Below are positions 31,196 to 41,247 of a DNA stretch of 64,000 nt, one piece after another (position 1 is the stretch's first letter; every line of letters starts with the position of its first letter). Both the position numbers and the translations under genes were made by a program. A model generated the notes under the pieces. It was not told the origin of the DNA. It saw only the letters and a list, made by a program, of their open reading frames with translations, and did not search any database. Origin of the DNA: Tetraselmis striata (lineage: Eukaryota > Chlorophyta > Chlorodendrophyceae > Chlorodendrales > Chlorodendraceae); the NCBI GenBank assembly GCA_006384855.1, contig VCJN01001890.1, positions 1-64,000 of the forward strand. Direction: 5' to 3'.

Positions 31196-33500
31196 CCGTA
31201 TGGTGCCGCTCTCCCCCTCCCATACTCTGACTCCCCCAGCCCATACATCCAGCCCCGCGCCGCATTATGCTGCTCGCCCTCCCATACTCTGACTCCCCCA
31301 GCCCATACATCCAGCCCCGCACTGCATTATGCTGCTCGCCCTCCTATACTCTGACTCCCCCAGCCCATACATCCAGCCCCGCGCTGCATTATGCTGCTCG
31401 CCCTCCCATACTGTGACTCCCCCAGCCCATACATCCAGCCCCGCGCTGCATTATGCTGCTCGCCCTCCCATACTCTGACTCCCCCAGCCCATACATCCAG
31501 CCCCGAGCTGCATTATGCTGCTCGCCCTCCCATACTCTGACTCCCCCAACCCATACATCCAGCCCCGCGCTGTATTATGCTGCTCGCCCTCCCATACTCT
31601 GACTCCCCCAGCCATACATCCAGCCACGCGTAGCATTATGCTGCTCGCCCTCCCATACTCTGACTCCCCAGCCCATACATCCAGCCCCGCGCAGCCATTA
31701 TGCTGCTCGCCCTCCCATACTGTAACTCCCCAGCCCATACATCCAGCCCCGAGCCTGCATTATGCTGCTCGCCCTCCCATACTCTGCCTCCCCCAGCCCA
31801 TACATCCAGCCCCGCGCAGCATTATGCTGCTCGCCCTCCCATACTGTGACTCCCCCAGCCCATACATCCAGCCCCGAGCTGCATTATGCTGCTCGCCCTC
31901 CCATACTCTGACTCCCCAGCCCATACATCCAGCCCCGCGCAGCATTATGCTGCTCGCCCTCCCATACTCTGACTCCCCCAGCCCATACATCCTGCCCCGC
32001 GCAGCATTATGCTGCTCGCCCTCCCATACTGTGACTCCCCCAGCCCATACATCCAGCCCCGAGCTGCATTATGCTGCTCGCCCTCCCATACTCTGACTCC
32101 CCCAACCCATACATCCAGCCCCGCGCTGCATTATGCTGCTCGCCCTCCCATACTGTGACTCCCCCAGCCCATACATCCAGCCCCGAGCTGCATTATGCTG
32201 CTCGCCCTCCCATACTCTGACTCCCCCAACCCATACATCCAGCCCCGCGCTGTATTATGCTGCTCGCCCTCCCATACTCTGACTCCCCCAGCCATACATC
32301 CAGCCCCGCGTAGCATTATGCTGCTCGCCCTCCCATACTCTGACTCCCCCAGCCCATACATCCAGCCCCGCGCAGCATTATGCTGCTCGCCCTCCCATAC
32401 TGTAACTCCCCCAGCCCATACATCCAGCCCCGAGCTGCATTATGCTGCTCGCCCTCCCATACTCTGCCTCCCCCAGCCCATACATCCAGCCCCGCGCAGC
32501 ATTATGCTGCTCGCCCTCCCATACTGTGACTCCCCCAGCCCATACATCCAGCCCCGAGCTGCATTATGCTGCTCGCCCTCCCATACTCTGACTCCCCAGC
32601 CCATACATCCAGCCCCGCGCAGCATTATGCTGCTCGCCCTCCCATACTCTGACTCCCCCAGCCCATACATCCTGCCCCGCGCAGCATTATGCTGCTCGCC
32701 CTCCCATACTGTGACTCCCCCAGCCCATACATCCAGCCCCGAGCTGCATTATGCTGCTCGCCCTCCCATACTCTGACTCCCCCAACCCATACATCCAGCC
32801 CCGCGCTGCATTATGCTGCTCGCCCTCCCATACTGTGACTCCCCCAGCCCATACATCCAGCCCCGCGTAGCATTATGCTGCTCGCCCTCCCATACTCTGA
32901 CTCCCCCAACCCATACATCCAGCCCCGCGTAGCATTATGCTGCTCGCCCTCCCATACTCTGACTCCCCCAGCCATACATCCAGCCCCGCGTAGCATTATG
33001 CTGCTCGCCCTCCCATACTCTGACTCCCCAGCCCATACATCCAGCCCCGCGCAGCATTATGCTGCTCGCCCTCCCATACTGTGACTCCCCCAGCCCATAC
33101 ATCCAGCCCCGAGCTGCATTATGCTGCTCGCCCTCCCATACTGTGACTCCCCCAACCCATACATCCAGCCCCGCGCTGCAATATGCTGCTCGCCCTCCCA
33201 TACTGTGACTCCCCCAGCCCATACATCCAGCCCCGCGTAGCATTATGCTGCTCGCCTTCCCATACTCTGACTCCCCCAGCCCATACATCCAGCCCCGCGC
33301 AGCATTATGCTGCTCGCCCTCCCATACTGTGACTCCCCCAGCCCATACATCCAGCCCCGAGCTGCATTATGCTGCTCGCCCTCCCATACTCTGACTCCCC
33401 CAGCCCATACATCCAGCCCCGAGCTGCATTATGCTGCTCGCCCTCCCATACTCTGACTCCCCCAACCCATACATCCAGCCCCGAGCTGCATTATGCTGCC
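31196..33500. repeat. 62-bp minisatellite, about 37 units, with higher-order structure
   Basis: The unit contains CCCATACATCCAGCCCCG, then a variable CGCTGCATTATGCTGCTCG, then CCCTCCCATACTCTGACTCC. Variants are ACTGTGACT or ACTCTGACT and GCGCTGC, GAGCTGC, GCGCAGC or GCGTAGC. The pattern of variants from 31515 to 32096 recurs at 32195-32776, an offset of 680 bases or 11 units. Open frames across it (for example 31515-32096) are by-products of the repeat. Confidence 0.95.
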
Positions 33501-35058
33501 CCCCCCCCCCCCCCTCCACCCCCTCTCCAACACGCCGACTTCCCCAGCCAATTTTTTTTTAACAGTTCCATGTGATTGTGCTATTACAGGTGGGCATTTA
33601 TGCTGGGTAGATATCCCAGTGCTGAAAGCTACATCAAGAAGCAACTTGGCGCGATCTTTCCACGATGGGGGGCACCTTGGTTGCATGGCTTTACTGCAGC
33701 ATCGTTCGCCAGCAGCCGGAGCGAGGGCGCCAACAAGGACTACAAGCATGGTGTCCTCCTGCGAACCCTCACACTGGAGGAGGCATTTGACCGGGTGCGG
33801 GAGGTTCAGGCACGCAAGGCAAAGAAGACGGAAATCCGCGAGATTCATGCTGACACATCACTGGTGGACGCGGACAAGCTGTGCAAGCAGTGGTTCCCAG
33901 ACATCACCGACAAGCTGGCTGAGCACGTCTCAGGCTACGCAACTCAGCTTTGCCATGAGGAGATGGGGAGCAGCGGAAACTACCGTGTGGTGGCTTGCCA
34001 TGAGGCGGCGGCGGTACCTGATGACGAAGACCTGGAGGGCGAGGTCACTCTTCATCCTGTGGCGGAGGTCCCGCAAGTTGATCCTGGGACGCTGGACCTC
34101 AGGCGCTTCACTGAGCACCTGGATCGTGTTCTACGACCCAGTCCGCGTGCAGTGCAACCGGGAGGGGGACAACGTCACGGTTTTCAAGTCGCACTGGTGT
34201 ACCTGTGGGATGTGTATCACAGCCGGCCTACCATGTCGTCACTTCTACGCCTCCCATCGTGACCTAGCCTGGGCGGGCTTCCACGTGCACCTCAACAACA
34301 CCAGATGGCACAAAACTCAGCTCGAGTCGTCCTTGCTATGGACGTATGGCACCAACGCTACTAGGGTTTCCGCGACTGTCGCAGCCCCCCTGTCGGTCAA
34401 GGTATCCCCTGTTCTCTGCGCTGGCCTCCACCAGGTGCTGGACATTCCTGTGGACCAGCAACGCCATGCAAGGCAGTTATACGGCAAGCTGTGGGGGAAG
34501 TCGCGCACCGTCACGTCCCTTATATGCGTAGACTACGGATACGTCGAACAAGATGCGGCGGAAGAGCTCCTCGCCTGCCTGGTGCGCATTGAGGACGGCA
34601 TCCGCAAGCGCAAGGCGCTGGAAGCAGCGGCCCCCGCCGACAGGGCACTCAAGGCCAAGATTCAAGCTGTCGCGAAAGTGCAGGACTACAATCGGCCTGA
34701 CAACAAGGCCAAGGGGCGACGGAAATGCAGCAAGTGCGGATCTGCTGGCCACAACCGTGCCACCTGCCCCAAGAGGGAGCCGGCGCAAGAGAACTTGCCG
34801 CCCTTGGGGCCCACGACTGGCGATGGCGCTCCGGCGACTTCTGCAGCAGCAGGCGCCGCCCCTTGATGCCGCTCGCTTCGCTACTCATACTGCCGCATCG
34901 CGTCCAGCAGCAGGAGCAGCATACTATATATCGGCAGTCGTCATAGTACTCGTGCCCGTACCCGCCATAGCAGTTGTACGAGTATGTGCTGTCCAGACTT
35001 GGACACTCTCGGCGCCCCTGTCTGGACTTGAAAAATTGTAAAAATCGTGGCTGGATAC

Positions 35059-35079
35059 GTATCCACTGGATACAAGTAA
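35059..35079 (-). repeat. MULE terminal inverted repeat, right
   Basis: Exact complement of the left 21-bp repeat at 30077-30097. Confidence 0.85.
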
Positions 35080-35089
35080 GATTTCCCCT

Positions 35090-35145
35090 TTTTTTATTGT
35101 CAGGTATTTTCTTAAAATACCTGTACCTGACAATAAAAAAAGTAC
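35090..35145. repeat. Hairpin just outside the MULE right end
   Basis: TTTTTATTGTCAGGTA is mirrored by TACCTGACAATAAAAA with about 20 bases between, which themselves contain GGTATTTTC/TTAAAATACC. It may be part of the element's end or a separate foldback. Confidence 0.6.
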
Positions 35146-35331
35146 CCGCGCGGGTCCAGCGTATAGTACAGCTACATAGTAGTCGCCACATGCAGGCAGT
35201 CCGAGAACGATAATGTTTATAGCGACTATATGTTACCTGAGCTACAGGTAGCTGCCGATATATTTTAAAATATAATTGGCAGTCGCTACTGGTGTGAATT
35301 ACAAAAAGGGCAGTAACAAATCCACCTACTA

Positions 35332-36674
35332 CACCCCTCCACATAAGTCCGGGTTTCACATTTTCGATCGCAAAGCGCATGCATGGGCGAGGATAACGCC
35401 GGCTGCATGTGCATACATGCTAACTACAGTGGGAATAGTTCGGGCAAACGCCTATTGTGCGCTTTATACCCACCCGCGCGACAACACGACCATTTGTGGG
35501 CGCCCTTTAAAAACGCGAAATCAGTGCATGATGCATTGGCGCTAGAAAATTGTGGGTTGCGCCAACCGTCCAAACCTATGGAAATAGCGGCACTCGTCGC
35601 ACCAAACTCGGTGAATACGGCCCTTGGCATAAGTTGCACACACCGTGCGTGTAGGCCACTGAAAGCATGTCGCTATAGGCACGACGTGACACCCCAACGA
35701 CAAGTTGGCCACTGTGGCGAGCAGTTTTGGGGTGAAAATGCTGCTGTTTCTGTGGCGAACGCACGTAGGAGAGGCGCTCGATGGCCCCCTTGGCGTAGGG
35801 CAATGCTCTACTATGGGGGCGCGTGGTGGAATGCCAGTTGCACCGTTTCGTGGGCGGGGTGGCGCGGTAGGGGCGTGGACTTTAATTAATATGAAATTCC
35901 TTGAAAAATGCTGTGGAAAATGGCATTTTGGCTGGTAGGTGTGTGTATCGCTAGGAGGCGGCACATGCCAAGTGTTGGTGGTCCGTGGTCATTCACACAC
36001 ATAACGCTCTCGCGCAACCGAGTATGGGGCTTAGACACGCACTTGGCGCAAAGCCACGCGCCCGACATGGGTGGGCACATGAGGCAGTGAGGGGCCACTT
36101 GGATGATCATCTTTGGGGATTTTTTCCGGGGCCCCAAAAATCATTTTTTTGATATTGGAAGATTGATTTTGACGCAGATTTGAACGAGCAACTGCGTGGT
36201 ATTTTTAAAACAATTTTCTGAGCAAACCCTGAGAAGTTATAGCGTTTTAAAGCGAAGGGGGTGTTGCTGAGCGTGGCCGACACTGATGCCATGCCAATAT
36301 CGCAACGCGACATGTACTAGCCGCCGCCCACACGGCTGCACCCCAACCAAATGCACCCGAGCCCCCCACCAATGTGTTTCCTCACGCGTTCATGGCCATC
36401 CCGCCGTGTGGTTGTCTATTCACGCGCGTCGGCGTGTGCGCGATACCGACCCTGGTTTTGGTGCAGTTGCAGGCGACGCCCATCCACGCACCAAGTGCAG
36501 CGTGACACCCTAGTCAAAGGTCTTTAAGCTTCGGTTTGAGCCACTCGTTATGCAGGTCTTATAAAACCCTCTGAAATTCCAGGGTTTCATCGCATATACC
36601 CTACGTTTAGGTACCCTAGACTTCCGAAGTCTTGAGACTGCCGAAAAGGGACCCCAAACTTATGTGGAGGGGTG
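35332..36674. mobile_element. TA-flanked non-autonomous DNA transposon, copy 2
   Basis: Inverted ends CACCCCTCCACATAAGT (35332-35348) and ACTTATGTGGAGGGGTG (36658-36674) are perfect complements, flanked by TA at 35330-35331 and 36675-36676. The interior of 1343 bp matches copy 1 (8373-9855) nearly base for base, with small indels. Reading frames are not conserved between the copies. It sits between the MULE and the piggyBac element. Confidence 0.85.
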
Positions 36675-36676
36675 TA

Positions 36677-36990
36677 CAAAGAGTAGGTACATGGTACTTT
36701 TTTACTGGCGAGTGCTGTGCAGGGTACTTGCCTCGGGGATATTTGTTAGATATATCCAACATTTATTGTACATATCATACAACTTTGAGAGGCCCAAATG
36801 GGATCATGCCAAACATAGTTAGAGTTTTTCCACTGACCTACGGGGAGCCCAAAGGGCCTGTCTTAATATCCCCCGGGATACATAAAGCATACCGGCCGCC
36901 AACAAGTTGTCAACACCGTTCTGCCCTTTTCAAACTTTGAAAAAAAATTCAAACTCGCTCACCCACCTGTTCAGCCACCCACCCGCCGCT
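36677..36990. other. Leader region of the piggyBac gene
   Basis: No gene. It contains direct GGTAC words and a TTAA at 36863, the target sequence of piggyBac elements, but I could not pair terminal repeats with the right side. Confidence 0.35.
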
Positions 36991-39431
36991 ATGAGGACCT
37001 CCGTCACCAAAGGCGCTCGTGTATCAGCCCGCCGAGGGCCCATGCTACCCCTGAGTGGCGACCAACGTCGGTGCCAGCGTGCTCGGCTGTTCGGCAACGT
37101 TACCGAGTCCGTCGGCGAGGGCAAATGGATGGTCCGCTGGGACGACGCCCCGGCCGACGTCCAAGAGACCAAGAGTCCACCAGGCACTCCGCTGCGAGCG
37201 AGCTACTGATGGTCGCACCCCTCCCTCGGCATCCTCTACGCCACGAGGTCAAGGGACTGCCGTCGGCCCTTTCGTGCCGCCCCGCCCTGCAGCTGCTGCT
37301 GATGCGAGTGCGAAGGCGCTGGGTGGCAGTCGTGGAACGATCGTTACATGCAGTGTCGTTTCCGACACCGGCACCCCCACCGAGATCCGATCCATCCCTG
37401 CGACCTCTTCCCCAGCCTCTATCCTAGCGACCGAGCCCCTGCCTGCCGACAACCTTGACATGTCTGCCGAGTCGCAAGACAGCCACTCAGGCGTCGAGCT
37501 CGCCGAGGAGCTGGGCGATAGCTCCGGGGACGAGGAGGCGCCAGAGCAAGATGTCGGCGGCGCCTCACCCGACGACGGCCACAAGGATGCCGCCTGGATC
37601 TCCCCCGCTCCTGGCACCACCGTCGTCCTGAAGCAAGGCAGCAAGATTGCAACTTGGTCAGTCTTTAACTTAGATAGCGCTGAGGAGATGGCCAAGATGC
37701 GAGACACTACTGCCCAGCGAGAGGCGGCTCGTACCTTGCCAGTTGGGTTGCGAGATGGGCTGCCCATTGGCGTTGGCAGCGTCGACTTGGTCCAGCTCTG
37801 GGTTATGATGTACCCAGGCGACCTGTCTGCCGACATGGAGAAAGTCAATGCTGCTGGCATGCGCCGTTCATCAACACACAAGCTGATCAGCATGCGTGAG
37901 TATGTGAGGTTCTGGGGGCTGGTCATCGCCGGCGCGCTGTACTCTCAGCAAGGCAGAGATCTGTGGGCTACCAACATCACGTTTGATGACCTTCGTGACC
38001 AGCCTAACTTCCATCGCTACATGCCCCTTTACCGTTTCAAGTATATCCGGTCGCTGATCAAGTACGCTAAGGCTGACCTCGACTCTACTGTGAGGGATCC
38101 TTGGGCGTGGTTCCGCCGTGCTGCAACCGAGTTCAACGCCAACCGCGCGACTATCCTGAACACCGGGATCTTTGCTACTATGGATGAGAGCATGTCCGCC
38201 TACCAGCCCAGGGCAACCAAGCTGGGCGGCCTCCCCAACCTGAGCTTCATCTACCGGAAGCCCAAGCCGCTGGGCACTGAGATGAAGACGGTATGTGACT
38301 GCGACACCGGTGTGATGACCTACATCGAGATCCAGGAGGGGAGGGACTCTATGCATGTGAAGCCGCATGCTGTTGAGCACGGTGTGACTACCGCTTGTGT
38401 GATGCGCATGGCTGAGACCTGCACCAGCACCGACTCTACCCTGCTGGGCGATGCGTGGTTCGGGTCTGTGAAGGTATGACCCTCGTCCTTCTGCCCCGTG
38501 TGTTTATCATGCTGTGATGGGCAAATGCAATTACTAATAATGATTCTTACCTGCTATGCCGTCCCCCAGGCCGCTGTCCAGGTGGGCAAGATGGGCCGCC
38601 ACTTCATCGGCGTCGTCAAGACTGGCCATGGTCTGTTCCCAAAGGCCTTCCTGAAGAGCCACCTGACATCAGCACCGGCAGGCAGCAGGGTTGCTCTCTC
38701 AGCGATAGTGGATGGTGTGGATCTCATGGCAGTGGGCTACAAGTGCAACATGAGGAAGGTGTTGTTCTTTGTGGCCACAGCTGGTGCCGGCGCCCTGGAG
38801 GATCGCAACCCCTACATACAGCGTTGGGCGGACGACTTCGGCAACACCGTCACTCGGAGCATCCCCCGCCCATCTGTGCTGTCCAACTACTTTGAGCGCA
38901 GCCCCCGCGTCGACAACCACAACCAGTCGCGCCAGCATGATCTCGCGCTGGAGGAGGCCTGGAATACCCAGGACTGCTGGTTCCGACTCGCGACTACCCT
39001 CTGTGGCATCGCCACCACCGATTGCTGGAAGATCACCAAGTTCCACGTCCCGTGTGCCCACCCCTACGCCAGCGTGACTATCAAGGACTTCTCAGAGCTG
39101 ATGGCGAAGGCCCTCATTTACAACGGGCTGGAGGGCGCCATCCCGTCCCCCCGGCCACCGCCTCGCCATCGCGCCCAAGCGCTACTTGGACACCACCGAC
39201 CAGCACACCCATGTCAACCACGGGCGATACGCGAACGGCCGCAGCAAGCAGTCGAGGTGCTGCCGTTGCTACCGTGACGAGGGCGAGGAGCACTGGAGCT
39301 CGTTCTACTGCGTGCAGTGCGGCATCACCTTGTGCATGCCCAGCTCGGTGCACAGCCGGGACTGCTGGGAGCACCACCTCCACTGCGACGAGACCGCCAT
39401 CCGCCGCATGAAGCACGCCCGCGCCGGCTAG
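36991..39431 (+). pseudogene. piggyBac-type transposase (one intron, two frame changes)
   Basis: The ATG at 36991 starts an N-terminal part with RLFGNVTESVGEGKWMVRWD, which resembles an agenet/Tudor-like entry domain. A +1 frame change near 37195 (indel or unrecognised short intron) leads to an acidic linker and the DDE core: FATMDESMSAYQPRATKLGG (about 38170), LGTEMKTVCD, IEIQEGRDSM and LLGDAWFGSV (about 38445). The intron 38474-38569 has donor GTATGA, branch-like TTACTAATAA and acceptor CCCCAG. The rest of the core follows (MGRHFIGVVKTGHGLFPKAF, WFRLATTLCGIATTDCWK). A +1 change at the C tract 39145-39150 is needed to reach the C-terminal Cys-rich finger (CCRCYRDEG, FYCVQCGITLC, to 39431). 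Domain content is complete, so it is only lightly damaged. Confidence 0.8.
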
Positions 39432-39742
39432 GGCGGCACACCCCAAGTCCGCCGCCCCGGCTACCGCATGTAGACTCCCATCCCCGTAGTTGACCCGGGC
39501 CACTGGCCGCGGGATGGTGTATGAACCTATATCATGCCAGTTGAGCTGGCTCATGTGGTGGGCGGGTGTGCTCTGTAGGTCCCGCCCGCAGCGCCCTCTT
39601 AGCGGTACCGGTACAGTCGCGTACCTACCTTTAACAGAAAATCCCCTATTTACCGTACCGGCCCCGGAATGACGATACAACAAAACCATGTTGGATTTAT
39701 CCTCACATACAAAAGTCCCCGAGGCACTAGAAAATCAACACA
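39432..39742. other. No recognised gene
   Basis: About 310 bp after the piggyBac stop. It contains AGCGGTACCGGTACAG (39601-39615) and a palindromic GCCGCCTTAAAGCGGC at 39748-39763. Confidence 0.4.
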
Positions 39743-41195
39743 TCAAGCCGCCTTAAAGCGGCCCGCATCCCGCATGAGGCGGGATGGATGAGTGATGCGC
39801 ACACGGTTCAGAGTCCGGGCCACGCGTGCACGTGTGTGTGTGGGTGATCCTCGGACGTGCTGTGCAGCTTCAGCAACGGGATGGCAGACGAATCTGCGCC
39901 GTCTGATGAGGCAGCCAGCGCGCTCTCGAGCGGCCACCAAGCTCAGGACCCCGAGGAAATCTCTTGCGAGCAAGGCCTCCTGGTGAGCCCGGGTGGTGCA
40001 CCGAGTGCCCCGCGATGAGAGGGCACCCCGATCCGCAGCCAAGCATGCCATACTGCGCACTGTGAGGCGCACCCCCTTGCTCACCTCACCCACGCAGTGT
40101 GCCGAAGACCATGCCCGTGTACTCCGACATATCCAGGATGTCTCGAAGAGGACCCTTCTGTCCGGGCTCCGTGTTGTGCCACGCCGCATCCCGCGCTGCC
40201 AACCCCCGTTGTATGTCGCCCAACATGGAGCGCTCAAACTGATCCACAGCCGTGGCCCGGGGCACTGCAGTGTACTTGACCCCGTACCGCATAGTCTTGA
40301 ACTCCAGCAGCGTGGACTTCAAGCTCCGGGGATCAGCATAGCTCCCGGTCACGACGCTGAACGCCGGAAGGGAGAGCTCTGCGTCCGGCACTAGGTCCTT
40401 GAGTTCATCCATGGGTACGGTGTTGCCGAGAGGCACTGCCTGCTGGAACAAGTCATCCACCTCCCACCGTACAGCGATACCTAGGTCGTGAACACAGTGA
40501 TCGCGGAAGGCATATGCGATAGCGTCGTGCTATACACGCCAGTGAGCGTCTCTAGGCGCCGGGAGGTTCATGAGCGCGTCGCCGTATAAGTCAACAGTGA
40601 CGGGGTTGTGCTCCGTCGAGGGCAGAATGATCTGGCTCCGAACCACCGGGGCCAAGCACGGGCTAGGCGGAAAGAAGTACCCGGCAGCGACCCCCCGCAG
40701 CTCATGCGGAGTCATGACCGTCCGCGCGGTGGGGATGGTCACTGTCCACATGCCTGACGCTGCGTCGAGCTGGTTGAACAAGATCCGTTCCCTACATGTG
40801 ACAGGGAGAGCGCACACCTCATTTCGAAGCCGAGAGTTGTTGGCCTGGTCTAGAAATGCCGTCAACTCCTTTTGCGAGCCCGACGCAGCCTCCACTTCCC
40901 GCTCCATCTGGCGCGCATCTGCGTCGCCGAGATGGCCAGCAGTAGCCGTTTGGAGGCGGCCCCACGCCTCGCGCATCTCCGCGGTCAGTGTAGCTGTCCG
41001 ACCCATGAGCATCGTTGAGGAAGTGGTCATACCGGCGGGCGGAAGAAGTTGCATTGAAGCTGCCTCGGCCAAGTACGGACCCGAGCGACGGCTGGGCTTG
41101 GCAGATAGGAGCTTGCTCAGGCTAGCGTCCACCTCCTCTCGTAGCTCCTCCGCCTTGCCGCGCATGTACGCCTGCACATACTCCCGCGACCCTTT
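39743..41195 (-). pseudogene. 3' end of a retroelement ORF with C-terminal PD-(D/E)XK-like nuclease
   Basis: A minus-strand frame from 41177 reads through a post-RT segment (RLRNEVCALPVTCRERILFN, YGDALMNLPAPRDAHWRV), hits an in-frame TAG at 40532-40530, and continues in the same frame with HDAIAYAFRDHCVHDLGIAV. It then enters a nuclease-like block: VPDAELSLP ... LLEFKTMRYGVKYTA (the PD and ExK of a PD-(D/E)XK fold), then RATAVDQFERSM and GPLRDILDMSEYTGMVFG. A frameshift near 40095 continues as GEVSKGVRLTVRSMACLAAD. This order is that of algal and protist retroelements with a restriction-like endonuclease at the C-terminus. The RT is absent: the piece starts at the inverted repeat 41196. It is a dead 5'-truncated copy. 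Confidence 0.6.
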
Positions 41196-41247
41196 CTATG
41201 CGAGGCCCCTACCAGAGGCAGTCGCTATTGGTAGGGGCCTCGCATAG
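41196..41247. repeat. Perfect 19-bp inverted repeat with 14-base loop
   Basis: CTATGCGAGGCCCCTACCA (41196-41214) and TGGTAGGGGCCTCGCATAG (41229-41247) are exact complements. It lies at the truncated 5' edge of the retroelement fragment. Confidence 0.9.

Larger units (their letters stand above)
30293..34866 (+). pseudogene. MULE transposase, split by minisatellite and frameshifted
   Basis: N-terminal exon 30293-30716 encodes a FAR1-like entry segment (VRYAHDYATAVGYTQKHLAD ... RLRIQCGH). A middle piece near 30950-31108 has VVDPAMIAVVADVFPQAYHR and CMYHLIVN, part of the MULE RNase-H-fold catalytic core. The last exon begins near 33590 after TTGTGCTATTACAG and reads RWAFMLGRYPSAESYIKKQL. A +1 frame change near 34110 leads to the SWIM zinc finger (C-x-C at 34198-34206, C-x-H at 34234-34242) and a CCHC knuckle CSKCGSAGHNRATC (34726-34767), then a stop at 34866. 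The first catalytic Asp region is missing or unplaced, so it is probably not functional. The 2.3-kb minisatellite sits between middle piece and last exon, apparently in an intron. Confidence 0.7.
30063..35093 (+). mobile_element. Mutator-like (MULE) DNA transposon
   Basis: A perfect 21-bp inverted repeat, TTACTTGTATCCAGTGGATAC, lies at 30077-30097 and as its complement at 35059-35079. It extends imperfectly outward (AAGGGACATG versus AAGGGGAAATC) to about 30063 and 35093. Between them are, on the plus strand, pieces of a MULE transposase in the right order. I could not find a 9-11 bp target duplication, so the exact ends are uncertain. Confidence 0.75.

Noticed and set aside
31515-32776. Two 193-codon open frames and matching minus-strand frames in the minisatellite
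   Set aside because: They arise because the 62-bp unit lacks stops in some frames; the identical frames at an offset of 680 bases follow the repeat, not selection.
31196-33500. Possible CRISPR-like array
   Set aside because: Units are contiguous 62-bp copies without unique spacers, inside a eukaryotic transposon.
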